From Streptomyces leeuwenhoekii (lineage in GTDB: Bacteria > Actinomycetota > Actinomycetes > Streptomycetales > Streptomycetaceae), in the NCBI RefSeq assembly GCF_001013905.1, contig NZ_LN831790.1, positions 5,098,001 through 5,162,000 of the forward strand: a stretch of DNA of 64,000 nt, read 5' to 3'. Below the pieces are notes generated by a model. That model had not been told where the DNA came from. It did no database searches and worked only from the letters and a program-made list of their open reading frames with translations. Shown here in pieces: positions 36,530 to 45,824 of this stretch (positions within the stretch are counted from its first letter, which is position 1; the number at the start of each line of letters is the position of its first letter). Position numbers and translations under genes: made by a program.

Positions 36530-38908
36530 TCACTCGCGGCGGGACTGGGGCAGCGGGACCCCGGCCGTGGGCCCGGCACCGCCGTCCCCGGTGCCGTCCT
36601 GCGGTGCGCCGCCGTCTCCGGTGCCGTCGCCCGTGCCGTCGCCCTCCCCGGCGTCGCCCTCCGGGGCGCCCGTGCCGGTGCCGGGCGCCGTCCCGCCGGT
36701 CGGGTCGGCGGCCGCGCCGCCGTCCTCGGTGCCGCTGCCCTCGGTCGCGGCGCCGTCCCCGGTGCCCTGGCCCCGGTCCGGCGTCGGGCTGGTGCCCTCG
36801 GGCCGGCCCGACGGGGTGCCGGCGTCGGCGGGCTCGCCCGAGTCCTCGCCGGCCGAGGGGCTCGCGGGCAGGGGCCGCACGGTGTCGGCGCCGGCCTGGA
36901 GCTGGAGGTCGAAGTCGCGGACCGGCTCGCCCTCCAGCGCGTCCCGGGTGTACTGGGCCCAGATGTCCGTGGGCGCGCCGCCGCCGTTGATGCGCGGCAG
37001 GCCCATCGCGCCGTACAGCGACTTGTGCTGGGCGGTCACCGGGTCCTGGCCCATCACGGCGACGACGGTGGCGAGGTCGGGGGTGTAGCCCGCGAACCAG
37101 GCCGCCGTGTCCTCCTCCGCGGTGCCGGTCTTGCCGGCCGCCGGGCGGCCCGCGTTCTGGGCGGCGGTGGCGGTGCCGTTCTGGACGACGCCGCGCAGGA
37201 CGGAGGTGGTGGTGTCGGCGGCCTGGCGGCTGACGGCCTGCCGCTCCTGCCGGGCGGGCAGCTCGATCTCCTGCTTGCCGTCCTTGGTGACCTTCTCGAC
37301 CAGCGTGTACGTGCCGTGTTCACCGTGGTTGGCGAGCGTGGCGTACGCCTCGGCCATGTCGAGCACGCTGGCGGTGGCCGTGCCCAGGGCGATGGACGGG
37401 CTCGGGTACATGTTGGGGGTGTCGGACGGCAGCCCCAGGTCGACCGCGGTCTGCTTCACCTTGTCGGAGCCGACGTCGACCGCCATCTGCGCGTAGACGG
37501 CGTTCACCGACTTGTCGGTGGCCTCGCGGACGGTGATGTCGCCGTAGGAGTGCTGGTCCTCGTTCTCGGGGGCGTAGTAGCCGCCGTCCCAGCCCTGCAC
37601 CGGCCGCTTGTTGGTGCCGTCGTAGACGGTGTTCGGGGTGATCGCGCGGCCGTCCTGGGTGCGGGAGGCGTTCTCCACGGCCGAGGTGAAGACGAACGGC
37701 TTGAAGGTGGAGCCGACCTGGAAGTCGCGGCGGGTGGCGTTGGGGGTGTACTGCTTCACGTAGTCGATGCCGTTGTACATCGCGACGACCTTGCCGGTCT
37801 TGGGGTCGACCGAGGCACCGCCCGCGCGGACGTAGGTGTCGACCTTGCGGTCGGGGTCGAGCTTCGACATCAACTGGTCGTCGACGGCCTTGACGAAGGC
37901 GTCCTGCTTGTCCTTCTGGAGCGTGGTGGTGATGCGGTAGCCGCCCGCGTCGAGGGACTCCTCGTCGACGATCTTGTTCTCGATCAGGTAGTCCGTGACT
38001 ATCTGGACGATGTAGCCGCGCTGCCCGGACAGGCCGGTGGAGACGGTGGTCTCCTTCGGCATCGGGAACTTCATGCCGTCCCGCTCGTCCCGGGTCAGCC
38101 AGCCCTTCTTGACCATGCCGTCCAGGACGTAGTTCCAGCGGCTCTCGGCGGCGGACCTGTTCTCCGGGTGGGCGACGACGTCGTACTCGCTCGGCGCGTT
38201 GAGCAGGGCGGCGAGGTAGGCGCCGCGGGCCGGGTCCAGTTCGGTGGCGTCCATGCCGTAGTAAGCCTGGGCGGCGGCCTGGATGCCGTAGGCGTTGCGG
38301 CCGAAGTAGCTGGTGTTGAGGTAGCCCTCCAGGATCTCTTCCTTGCTCTTCTCGCGGTCCAGCTTGATCGCGATGAAGAACTCCTTCACCTTGCGGGTGA
38401 GGGTCTGCTCCTGGCCCAGGTAGTAGTTCTTGACGTACTGCTGGGTGATGGTCGAGCCGGACTGCTTGCCCTTGCCGGTGGCGGTGTTCCAGGCGGCGCG
38501 GATCATGGCGGTGGGGTCGACGGCGGACTCGGTGTAGAAGTCCCGGTCCTCGGCGGCCAGCACGGCGTGCTGGGCGTCCTCGGAGATCTGGGCGAGCGAG
38601 ACGCTCTCCCGGTTGACCTCGCCGTCGCGCGCGAGCTGGCTGCCGTCGGCGTACAGGAAGACGTTGCTCTGCTTGGTGGCGAGCGCGTTGGCGGGCGGGA
38701 TCTTGACCAGCGAGTAGCCGAGGAAGAGGCCGCCCGCCAGCAGCACGAGGCCGACGACGCAGATGGTCAGCGTCATCCGCCAGGTGGGAAACAGCCGGCG
38801 CCAGCCGGTGCGCCTGCGTGTGGTCGGCTTGTCGCCTCCGGGTTCGTCGGCCGCCTGGGGCGCTCCCGGTGCCCAGCCCTTGTTCGGCTGCTGCGGCTCG
38901 TCGCTCAT
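36530..38908 (-). CDS. Bifunctional (class A) penicillin-binding protein
   Basis: A 792-residue peptidoglycan polymerase. After a cytoplasmic tail there is one TM (LTICVVGLVLLAGGLFLGYS). The GT51 domain has LAAEDRDFYTESAVDP, SGSTITQQYVKNYYLG and a RKVKEFFIAIKLDREKSKEE motif. The transpeptidase domain has the active Ser in GSTFKPF, SVN in TDKSVNAVYAQ and KTGTAEED. About 115 C-terminal residues are a Gly/Thr/Pro/Asp-rich low-complexity tail. ATG 38908 is used; a GTG at 38917 sits too close to the AGGAG site. Builds and cross-links the cell wall. Confidence 0.93.
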   Translation of the reverse strand: MSDEPQQPNKGWAPGAPQAADEPGGDKPTTRRRTGWRRLFPTWRMTLTICVVGLVLLAGGLFLGYSLVKIPPANALATKQSNVFLYADGSQLARDGEVNRESVSLAQISEDAQHAVLAAEDRDFYTESAVDPTAMIRAAWNTATGKGKQSGSTITQQYVKNYYLGQEQTLTRKVKEFFIAIKLDREKSKEEILEGYLNTSYFGRNAYGIQAAAQAYYGMDATELDPARGAYLAALLNAPSEYDVVAHPENRSAAESRWNYVLDGMVKKGWLTRDERDGMKFPMPKETTVSTGLSGQRGYIVQIVTDYLIENKIVDEESLDAGGYRITTTLQKDKQDAFVKAVDDQLMSKLDPDRKVDTYVRAGGASVDPKTGKVVAMYNGIDYVKQYTPNATRRDFQVGSTFKPFVFTSAVENASRTQDGRAITPNTVYDGTNKRPVQGWDGGYYAPENEDQHSYGDITVREATDKSVNAVYAQMAVDVGSDKVKQTAVDLGLPSDTPNMYPSPSIALGTATASVLDMAEAYATLANHGEHGTYTLVEKVTKDGKQEIELPARQERQAVSRQAADTTTSVLRGVVQNGTATAAQNAGRPAAGKTGTAEEDTAAWFAGYTPDLATVVAVMGQDPVTAQHKSLYGAMGLPRINGGGAPTDIWAQYTRDALEGEPVRDFDLQLQAGADTVRPLPASPSAGEDSGEPADAGTPSGRPEGTSPTPDRGQGTGDGAATEGSGTEDGGAAADPTGGTAPGTGTGAPEGDAGEGDGTGDGTGDGGAPQDGTGDGGAGPTAGVPLPQSRRE

Positions 38909-39108
38909 GTCGTGCACGGACTCCTGTTTTCGCGTCGTACGTTTCCCGTACGGCCTCGTACGCCAAATGCGTCCCCCCTGAAGACTCTCGCACCGCGCGT
39001 TCCGTTCCCGGTGACCGGCACACTCGCGAGAAAATCCCGTGGCTCGCCGGCGGCCGGGGCACTAGGCTCCTGCGCTTCGGTGCCCGGCGGGTCAGGAGGG
39101 CGGTGGGC

Positions 39109-39909
39109 GTGGGCGCGGGGCGGTTGTACGCGGCCGTGGCGGCGGGGGGCTTCCGACGGTACGCGACCTATCGGGCGGCCACTGCGGCCGGGGTGTTCAC
39201 CAACACCGTCTTCGGACTGATTCTGGTCCATGTCCATCTGGCGCTGTGGGCGCAGAAGCCGCAGCTCGGGGGATATGACCAGGCGCAGGCGGTCACCTAC
39301 GTGTGGCTCGGGCAGGCGTTCTTGTCCACCCTGGCGATCGGCGGCGGGGGCATCGAGGACGAGCTGATGGAACGCATCCGGACGGGTGATGTCGCCGTCG
39401 ATCTGTACCGGCCGGTCGATCTTCAGCTCTGGTGGCTGGCCGCCGATCTGGGCCGGGCGTCCTTCCAGCTCCTGGGGCGCGGGGTGGTGCCGTTCGCGAT
39501 CGGGGCGCTGTTCTTCCCGGTCCGGCTGCCCGGGGACGTGGCGGCCTGGGCAGCGTTCCTGGTCGCGGTGGTGCTGGCCATGGTGGTGAGCTTCGCGATC
39601 CGGTTCCTGGTGGCGCTCTCGGCGTTCTGGCTGCTGGACGGCACGGGGGTGCTGCAACTGTCGTGGATCGCGGGGTTCTTCTGCTCGGGGATGCTGCTGC
39701 CGCTGAACGTGTTCCCGGGGGCGCTCGGGGAGGTCGTACGGGCCCTGCCGTGGTCGTCGCTGCTCCAGGGCCCGGCGGACGTGCTGCTGGGCGAGGCCGA
39801 TCCGCTGGGCACGTACGCCTTCCAGGCCGGGTGGGCGCTGGTGCTGCTGGCGGCGGGACGGCTGGTGCAGTCGGCGGCGACCCGGAGGGTGGTGGTCCAG
39901 GGTGGGTGA
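39109..39909 (+). CDS. ABC-2 type transporter permease (first of a pair)
   Basis: A 266-residue membrane protein with six hydrophobic segments (for example GVFTNTVFGLILVHVHLAL and ALVLLAAGRLVQSAATRRV). It belongs to the ABC-2/DUF6-like exporter permease group that pairs with DUF1779-like partners. GTG 39109 lies 9 bases after AGGAGG; GTG 39103 would be too close. Its stop overlaps the next permease by 8 bp, and the ATPase follows. Confidence 0.8.
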   Translation: MGAGRLYAAVAAGGFRRYATYRAATAAGVFTNTVFGLILVHVHLALWAQKPQLGGYDQAQAVTYVWLGQAFLSTLAIGGGGIEDELMERIRTGDVAVDLYRPVDLQLWWLAADLGRASFQLLGRGVVPFAIGALFFPVRLPGDVAAWAAFLVAVVLAMVVSFAIRFLVALSAFWLLDGTGVLQLSWIAGFFCSGMLLPLNVFPGALGEVVRALPWSSLLQGPADVLLGEADPLGTYAFQAGWALVLLAAGRLVQSAATRRVVVQGG

Positions 39910-40798
39910 GGCGGGCGTGCGGCCGTACGAGGGCGGCGGCCCGGACGGTGCCGTGCGGTCCGGCGGTGCGGCGCGGGGGCCGGGCGGCGGCCGGGTGGCC
40001 CAGGGGCTGCGGGCCTACCTGCTGATCGCGGCGATGTGGATCCGCTCCACGATGGCCTACCGGGCGTCCTTCGTGATGACCACGGTGGCGAGTTTCGTGG
40101 TGACCGGGCTGGACTTCGTCGCGATCCTGCTGATGTTCTCCCGGGTGGACGCGCTCGGCGGCTGGTCGCTGCCGGAGATCGCCTTCCTGTACGGCCTGTC
40201 CGGTCTCGCCTTCGGGCTCGCCGATCTCGCGGTCGGCTCGGTGGAGCGGCTGGGGCGCCGGGTGCGGGACGGCACGCTGGACACGCTGCTGGTGCGTCCG
40301 GCGCCGGTGCTGGCGCAACTGGCGGCCGACCGCTTCGCGCTGCGCCGGGTGGGCCGGCTCGCACAGGGCGCGCTGGTGCTGGGCTGGGCGCTGGCGGCGG
40401 TGGAGGTGGACTGGACCCCGGACAGGCTGCTGCTGGTGCCGGTGATGGTGGTGAGCGGCGCGGCGATCTTCTGCGCGGTGTTCGTGGCGGGGGCGGCGTT
40501 CCAGTTCGTGGCGCAGGACGCGGCCGAGGTGTCGAACGCGTTCACCTACGGCGGGACGACGCTGCTGCAGTACCCGCCGGTGCTGTTCGCGCAGGAGCTG
40601 GTGCGGGGGGTGACGTTCGTGCTGCCGCTGGCGTTCGTCAACTGGCTCCCGGCGTCGTACGTGCTGGGACGGCCGTATCCGCTGGATCTGCCGGCGTGGA
40701 CGGCGTTCGCCTCGCCGGCGGTGGCCGGGGTGTGCTGTGCGCTGGCGAGGCTGGTGTGGGGGGCGGGGTTGCGTTCCTACCGGAGTACGGGGAGTTAG
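39902..40798 (+). CDS. ABC-2 type transporter permease (second of a pair)
   Basis: A 298-residue permease with about six helices after a Gly-rich N-terminus (SFVVTGLDFVAILLMFSRVD, VVSGAAIFCAVFVAGAAFQF, and EVSNAFTYGGTTLLQYPPVL). Its GTG overlaps the preceding gene and its stop is 6 bases before the ATPase start, so the three genes form one operon and probably one exporter. Confidence 0.85.
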   Translation: MGEAGVRPYEGGGPDGAVRSGGAARGPGGGRVAQGLRAYLLIAAMWIRSTMAYRASFVMTTVASFVVTGLDFVAILLMFSRVDALGGWSLPEIAFLYGLSGLAFGLADLAVGSVERLGRRVRDGTLDTLLVRPAPVLAQLAADRFALRRVGRLAQGALVLGWALAAVEVDWTPDRLLLVPVMVVSGAAIFCAVFVAGAAFQFVAQDAAEVSNAFTYGGTTLLQYPPVLFAQELVRGVTFVLPLAFVNWLPASYVLGRPYPLDLPAWTAFASPAVAGVCCALARLVWGAGLRSYRSTGS

Positions 40799-40804
40799 CG
40801 GATC

Positions 40805-41800
40805 ATGGACGACGGTTTCGGCGGTTTCGACGCTTTCGACGGGTTCATCGTGCTCGACGGGGTCGAGAAGGTCTTCGACGTGCGCCGCAAAACGGGCTTT
40901 CTCAAACGGGAGCGGCGGCGGGTGCGGGCGGTGGACGGGCTGTCGTTCACCGTGGCGCCGGGTGAGATGGTCGGCTACATCGGGCCGAACGGCGCCGGGA
41001 AGTCCACCACGATCAAGATGCTCACCGGCATCCTCACCCCGAGCGGGGGCCGGCTGCGGGTGGCCGGCATCGACCCCTCCCGGGAGCGGACCCGGCTGGC
41101 GCACCGCATCGGGGTGGTGTTCGGGCAGCGCACGACCCTGTGGTGGGACCTGCCGCTGATCGACTCCTACCGGCTGGCGCACCGCATGTACCGCATCCCG
41201 GACGCCCGTTACCGGGAGAACCTCGACCGGTGCGTGGAACTCCTCGGGCTGGGCGCTCTGCTGGACGTCCCGGTGCGGCAGTTGTCGCTGGGCCAGCGGA
41301 TGCGCGGCGACATCGCGGCGGCCCTGCTGCACGACCCCGAGGTGCTCTACCTCGACGAGCCGACGATCGGCCTGGACGTGGTCTCCAAGGCGAGGGTGCG
41401 GGAGTTCCTGCGGGAGCTGAACGCCGAGCGCGGCACGACGGTGCTGCTGACCACGCACGACCTCCAGGACATCGAGCAACTGTGCTCGCGGGTGATGGTC
41501 ATCGACCACGGGCGGCTGATGTACGACGGCCCGGTGGCCGGGCTGCACGAGGCGGGGGAGAGCGAACGGATCCTGGTGGTGGACCTGGAGCGGGAGCTGC
41601 CGCCGATCGACGCCCCGGCACCGGCGCGGGTGGTCCGGGTGGAGGGGCCGCGCCAGTGGCTGGCGTTCCCGGCCTCGGAGCCGGCGGCCGGGCTGGTGGC
41701 GCGGATCGCGGCCGGGTACCCGCTGGTCGACCTGTCGGTGCGGGAGCCGGACATCGAGACGGTGATCGCGCGGATGTACGAGGATCGGGCGAGCGCGTAG
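40805..41800 (+). CDS. ABC transporter ATP-binding protein (DRR-type)
   Basis: A 331-residue ATPase. Walker A GPNGAGKSTTIKMLTGIL, signature LSLGQRMRGDIAAALL, Walker B VLYLDEPTIGLD, H-loop LLTTHDLQD. The long C-terminal domain (residues 240-331) is the DUF4162 type of exporter ATPases. An unusual Asp/Gly/Phe-rich N-terminus (DDGFGGFDAFDGF) precedes the domain. Drives the two permeases; substrate unknown. Confidence 0.92.
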   Translation: MDDGFGGFDAFDGFIVLDGVEKVFDVRRKTGFLKRERRRVRAVDGLSFTVAPGEMVGYIGPNGAGKSTTIKMLTGILTPSGGRLRVAGIDPSRERTRLAHRIGVVFGQRTTLWWDLPLIDSYRLAHRMYRIPDARYRENLDRCVELLGLGALLDVPVRQLSLGQRMRGDIAAALLHDPEVLYLDEPTIGLDVVSKARVREFLRELNAERGTTVLLTTHDLQDIEQLCSRVMVIDHGRLMYDGPVAGLHEAGESERILVVDLERELPPIDAPAPARVVRVEGPRQWLAFPASEPAAGLVARIAAGYPLVDLSVREPDIETVIARMYEDRASA

Positions 41801-41832
41801 TGCCGGGCGCGACCGCCTCGTAGGCTGCTGTC

Positions 41833-42705
41833 ATGACCGACGACGCCCCGGAGCTGCGCGCCTCCGACGCCGACCGCGAACGAGTCGCCGAGATCCTGGG
41901 GGACGCCCTCGCGGAGGGCCGGCTGGACATGCCGGAGTTCGAGCAGCGGCTGGACGCCGCCTACCGGGCCCGGACGTACGGGGAGCTCGCGCCGCTCACC
42001 CGGGACCTGCCGGCCGGCCCCGCGCGCCGGGTGCCGATGACGAAGGAGCCCGCGGAGCACGAGCGGTGGGCCGACCGGATCACCGGCGGCGAGGGGACGT
42101 CGTCCTGGGCCGCCGCCGTCATGTCCGGGTTCCAGCGCAAGGGCCGCTGGACGGTGCCGAAGCGGTTCGACTGCTTCGTCTTCTGGGGCGGCGGCGAGAT
42201 CGACCTGCGGGAGGCCGTCTTCGCGGACCGCGAGGTCGTGATCAACTGCGTCGCGGTCATGGGCGGCATGGCGGTGATCGTGCCGCCCGGCGTCGAGGTG
42301 GTGGTGCGCGGCCTGGGGTTCATGGGCGGGTTCGACCACCGCGAGGAGGGCGTGCCCGGCGATCCCGGCGCCCCGCGCGTGATCGTCACCGGGTTCGCCT
42401 TCTGGGGCGGCGTGGGCGTGGAACGCAAGGCCTCCCCGGCGGAGCAGCGGCGGCTGAAGGAGGAGCGCCGCCGCGAGCGGCTGGAGCGCAGGGCCGAGCG
42501 GAAGCTGCTGAGGGACTCGGCACGTCAGGACGTGGCCGACGCCCACCGCAGGATGCTGGAGGACCACCGCGACCTGGCCCGCGGCCCGCACGGCCCGGGC
42601 GACCCGCACGGGCTGGGGGCCTCTCACCCGGGCGGCCGGCACGACCCGGCCGACCGGCGCGGGCGGGGGCAGGAGCGGGAGCGGGGCCGGGACGAGGAGG
42701 GCTGA
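41833..42705 (+). CDS. DUF1707 domain protein with LiaF-like C-terminal half
   Basis: A 290-residue protein. The DUF1707 motif at residues 7-60 is ELRASDADRERVAEILGDAL with GRLDMPEFEQRLDAAY. The middle is a beta-rich segment resembling the LiaF/YvqF cell-envelope family (FDCFVFWGGGEIDLREAVFA, VVINCVAVMGGMAVIVPPGV). A basic, His-rich tail follows. No transmembrane helix is obvious. These proteins are linked to envelope-stress sensing by similarity only. ATG 41833. Confidence 0.85.
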   Translation: MTDDAPELRASDADRERVAEILGDALAEGRLDMPEFEQRLDAAYRARTYGELAPLTRDLPAGPARRVPMTKEPAEHERWADRITGGEGTSSWAAAVMSGFQRKGRWTVPKRFDCFVFWGGGEIDLREAVFADREVVINCVAVMGGMAVIVPPGVEVVVRGLGFMGGFDHREEGVPGDPGAPRVIVTGFAFWGGVGVERKASPAEQRRLKEERRRERLERRAERKLLRDSARQDVADAHRRMLEDHRDLARGPHGPGDPHGLGASHPGGRHDPADRRGRGQERERGRDEEG

Positions 42706-42728
42706 GGGACGGGCCGGGCTCCCGTCCC
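42706..42728. terminator. Hairpin between convergent genes
   Basis: GGGACGGG (42706-42713) and CCCGTCCC (42721-42728) form an 8-bp stem between the DUF1707 and SGNH genes. Confidence 0.4.
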
Positions 42729-42782
42729 CGGCGGCCCCGCCCGCCCGGGTGGCCCGGCCCGTCCGGGTGGCTGGGCGGGCGG

Positions 42783-44117
42783 TCACAGCTCCGCCGGGGC
42801 CGCCCCCTTCAGGTCCTCCAGGTCGAACACCTCGCCCATCCGCGCGTACCCCCGGTCACTGGGGTGCAGATGGTCGCCGCAGTCGTACTCGGCGCGCAGC
42901 CGGCGCGGGTCGTAGGGGTCGCGCAGCGCCTCGTCGAAGTCGACGACGGCGTCGAACACCCGGCCCGCCCGGATCTCGGCGTTGATCCGCTGCCGTACCG
43001 CCTCCCGGGCGGCGGTGTAGCCACGGTGGCCGCCGAACGGCATCACGGTCGCGCCGACGACCCTCAGGCCGCGCGCGTGGGCCTGGCCGGTCATGGTGCG
43101 CAGCCCGTCCAGGATCGCCTCCGGGTCGGCGACGCCCGGGTGGCGCAGGATGTCGTTGACGCCGAGGACGATGACGACGGCCTTGACGTTGGCGCGGCCG
43201 AGCACGTCCCGGGGGAACCGCTCGATCCCGCTGGGGTTGTCGGCCGGCCTGCCCCGCCCCGGGGTGAGCACCCGGTTGCCGCTGATGCCCTCGTTGACGA
43301 CGCCGTAGCGGGGCACGTCCCGGCCGGCCGCCACCGCGGCGCGCAGCCGCGCGGCGAGCACGTCGGTCCAGCGGCGGTCGGCGTCCATGGTGGAGGAGAT
43401 GCCGTCGGTGATCGAGTCGCCGATGACGACGACGGTGCCCTCCGCCTCGTTGCTCAGCACGTCCAGCGCGGTCAGGTAGCGCCAGTACGAGGTCCGCTCG
43501 GTGTACGCGGCGGGGGTGGTGTCCGCGGCGCGGTCGCCGTCGGCGAGGTAGCTGGTCTGCCGCGCGTGCGGGTGGTAGGTGACCGGTCCCGAGGGGGTGG
43601 GGGAGTAGGTGGTGACCAGGACGTCGGCGTCGTGCGGGACGGCCAGGCGGGCGGCGTCGCTGGTCACCTGCCCGCCGGCGGGGATGACCACCCGGGGGCT
43701 GCCGCTGAACGTCAGCCGCCGCATGGTGCCGGGGATGGCGGCGGCGGAGTCGGCGCCGGCCGCCAGGGCGAGGGAGGCGTGGGTGATGGTCAGCGGCGAC
43801 CGCCCGTAGAGATTGGACAGTGTGATGCGGGCACTCGTACCGCCGACGGTCGTGTGCACCACGTTGCGTACCGAGCGGCCCGCCAGGCCCGTCGCCCCGG
43901 TGCCCGGCTCGGCCGCGGCCGGCGCGGTGGCCCAGGTGCCTACCCAGGTGCCGGTGGAGGCGGGTGCGGCGGGGTTGTGCGGGTGGCGGCCGCCGGCCAG
44001 ACCGCCGCTCTTGCTCGTGCCGTCGTCGGCCGCGATCCCGACGTAGAGAGCGGCGGACAGGGCCACGATCGTCGCGACGACCGCGGCGAGCAGGGCGTAG
44101 CCCCGACCCTGGGTCAT
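42783..44117 (-). CDS. Secreted SGNH/GDSL-family hydrolase
   Basis: A 444-residue exported esterase-fold protein. The signal or anchor is GYALLAAVVATIVALSAALYVG (starts at about residue 6). Block I is VVIGDSITDGIS with the nucleophilic Ser, block III is VLGVNDILR, and the Asp-His pair is in CGDHLHPSDRGY. The first 150 mature residues form a separate beta domain. ATG 44117. Typical of Streptomyces secreted esterases; natural substrate unknown. Confidence 0.88.
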   Translation of the reverse strand: MTQGRGYALLAAVVATIVALSAALYVGIAADDGTSKSGGLAGGRHPHNPAAPASTGTWVGTWATAPAAAEPGTGATGLAGRSVRNVVHTTVGGTSARITLSNLYGRSPLTITHASLALAAGADSAAAIPGTMRRLTFSGSPRVVIPAGGQVTSDAARLAVPHDADVLVTTYSPTPSGPVTYHPHARQTSYLADGDRAADTTPAAYTERTSYWRYLTALDVLSNEAEGTVVVIGDSITDGISSTMDADRRWTDVLAARLRAAVAAGRDVPRYGVVNEGISGNRVLTPGRGRPADNPSGIERFPRDVLGRANVKAVVIVLGVNDILRHPGVADPEAILDGLRTMTGQAHARGLRVVGATVMPFGGHRGYTAAREAVRQRINAEIRAGRVFDAVVDFDEALRDPYDPRRLRAEYDCGDHLHPSDRGYARMGEVFDLEDLKGAAPAEL

Positions 44118-44282
44118 GCTGTGCTGTTCTCCTCGGGAGACGGGAGCCCGAGGCTCCGATCCGATGAGCCCATGATGCGTCATGGGCCGGGGGAGGCCGG
44201 CAGCGACCCCGCGGAGTTCCCCCGACCGGACAGACGCCGGGAACTTGTGTTCCGTTCCGGGAGTCGGTCAGGAAGGGACAAT

Positions 44283-45677
44283 GTGTGCGGGATCACCGAA
44301 CGGGTGGAGCGGATGGAACGGACGAGAACGGAACGTCCCGACGAGGTCGGGGGCGCCGCCGCAGGCGGTGCCGGTGGGCAGCCTGCCCGCCCGGGCGCCA
44401 TGACGAACCGCGCGATGGCCACGTTCAGCCCCGCGGACGAGGAGAAGCGGCGCGGGGTGCGCCGCATGAAGCTCACCGCCACCGGGCTGCTGCTGTTCGT
44501 CGCCGTGGTGTACGCCCTGGCCGAGTGGGCCTCCCACGCGGGCGCGGGTGCCTGGGCGGGCTATGTCTCCGCCGCCGCCGAGGCGGGCATGGTCGGCGCG
44601 CTCGCCGACTGGTTCGCCGTCACCGCCCTCTTCCGGCACCCCCTCGGCCTGCCCATCCCGCACACCGCGATCATCCCCACCAAGAAGGATCAGCTCGGCG
44701 TCTCGCTCGGCGAGTTCGTCGGGGAGAACTTCCTGTCCGAGGACGTCGTACGGCAGCGGCTGCGCGCGGTCGGCATAGGCAGCCGGCTCGGGGCCTGGCT
44801 CGCCGTCCCCGAGCACGCCGACCGGGTCACGGCGGAGCTGTCGGCGGCCCTGCGCGGCGCCCTGACCGTGCTGCGGGACTCCGATGTGCAGGCGGTCGTC
44901 GGGGAGGCGATCACGCGCCGCGCGGGCGTCCAGGAGATCGCCCCCGGCATCGGCAAGATGCTGGAGAAGGTCGTCGCCGACGGCGGCCACAAGCGGGCCG
45001 TGGACCTCGTCGTGGCCCGCGCCCACGACTGGCTGGTGCTGCACGGCGACTCCGTGATGGACGCCGTGCAGGGCGGCGCGCCCGGCTGGACGCCCCGGTT
45101 CGTGGACCGCAAGGTCGGTGAGCGCGTCTACAAGGAGCTGCTGCGGTTCGTCACCGAGATGCGTGACATGCCCGCCCATCCGGCGCGCGGCGCCCTGGAC
45201 CGCTTCCTCACCGACTTCGCCTCCGACCTCCAGTCCGACACCGACACGCGTGCGCGGGTGGAGCGGCTGAAGTCGGAGGTGCTGGGCCGCGGCGAGGTGC
45301 AGGACCTGATCGCGTCCGCCTGGACGGCCGTACGGTCCATGATCGTCTCGGCGGCGGAGGACGAGCGCAGCGAACTGCGGCTGCGGGTGCGGGCCTCGCT
45401 GCTCTCGCTCGGCGCCCGGCTGGCCTCCGACCGGAAGATCCAGGGCAAGGTCGACTCCTGGGTGGAGGGTGCCGCGGTGTACGTCGTCACCACCTACCGG
45501 CGGGAGATCACCTCCCTGATCACCGACACGGTGGCGGGCTGGGACGCCGAGCACACCACGCGGAAGATCGAGGCAAACATCGGCCGCGACCTGCAGTTCA
45601 TCCGCATCAACGGCACGGTGGTCGGCTCTCTCGCCGGGCTGCTGATCCACACCGTCTCCCGCATGCTGGGAGCCTAG
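44283..45677 (+). CDS. DUF445 family membrane protein
   Basis: A 464-residue protein. A TM follows a basic stretch (KLTATGLLLFVAVVYALAEW) and the DUF445 core is AAEAGMVGALADWFAVTALF with RHPLGLPIPHTAIIPTKKDQ. The long central part is helical (coiled-coil-like), and a second TM lies at the extreme C-terminus (VVGSLAGLLIHTVSRML). GTG 44283 is chosen because AGGAAGGG lies 5 bases upstream; ATG 44313 and 44400 are alternatives. Function unknown. Confidence 0.88.
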   Translation: MCGITERVERMERTRTERPDEVGGAAAGGAGGQPARPGAMTNRAMATFSPADEEKRRGVRRMKLTATGLLLFVAVVYALAEWASHAGAGAWAGYVSAAAEAGMVGALADWFAVTALFRHPLGLPIPHTAIIPTKKDQLGVSLGEFVGENFLSEDVVRQRLRAVGIGSRLGAWLAVPEHADRVTAELSAALRGALTVLRDSDVQAVVGEAITRRAGVQEIAPGIGKMLEKVVADGGHKRAVDLVVARAHDWLVLHGDSVMDAVQGGAPGWTPRFVDRKVGERVYKELLRFVTEMRDMPAHPARGALDRFLTDFASDLQSDTDTRARVERLKSEVLGRGEVQDLIASAWTAVRSMIVSAAEDERSELRLRVRASLLSLGARLASDRKIQGKVDSWVEGAAVYVVTTYRREITSLITDTVAGWDAEHTTRKIEANIGRDLQFIRINGTVVGSLAGLLIHTVSRMLGA

Positions 45678-45824
45678 GTCCTCTCGTCCGGACCGGGCCG
45701 GGCCCGCGGGGTCCGGTGTCCGGTCCGGCCTCGTCCGGACGGAAGACCTCGGCCCCGGGTCCGGCGGGCGTGATCCCCGGGCTCCCGGGCATGTGGGAGG
45801 GGGTCGCTCGACGGAGAGGGAGCC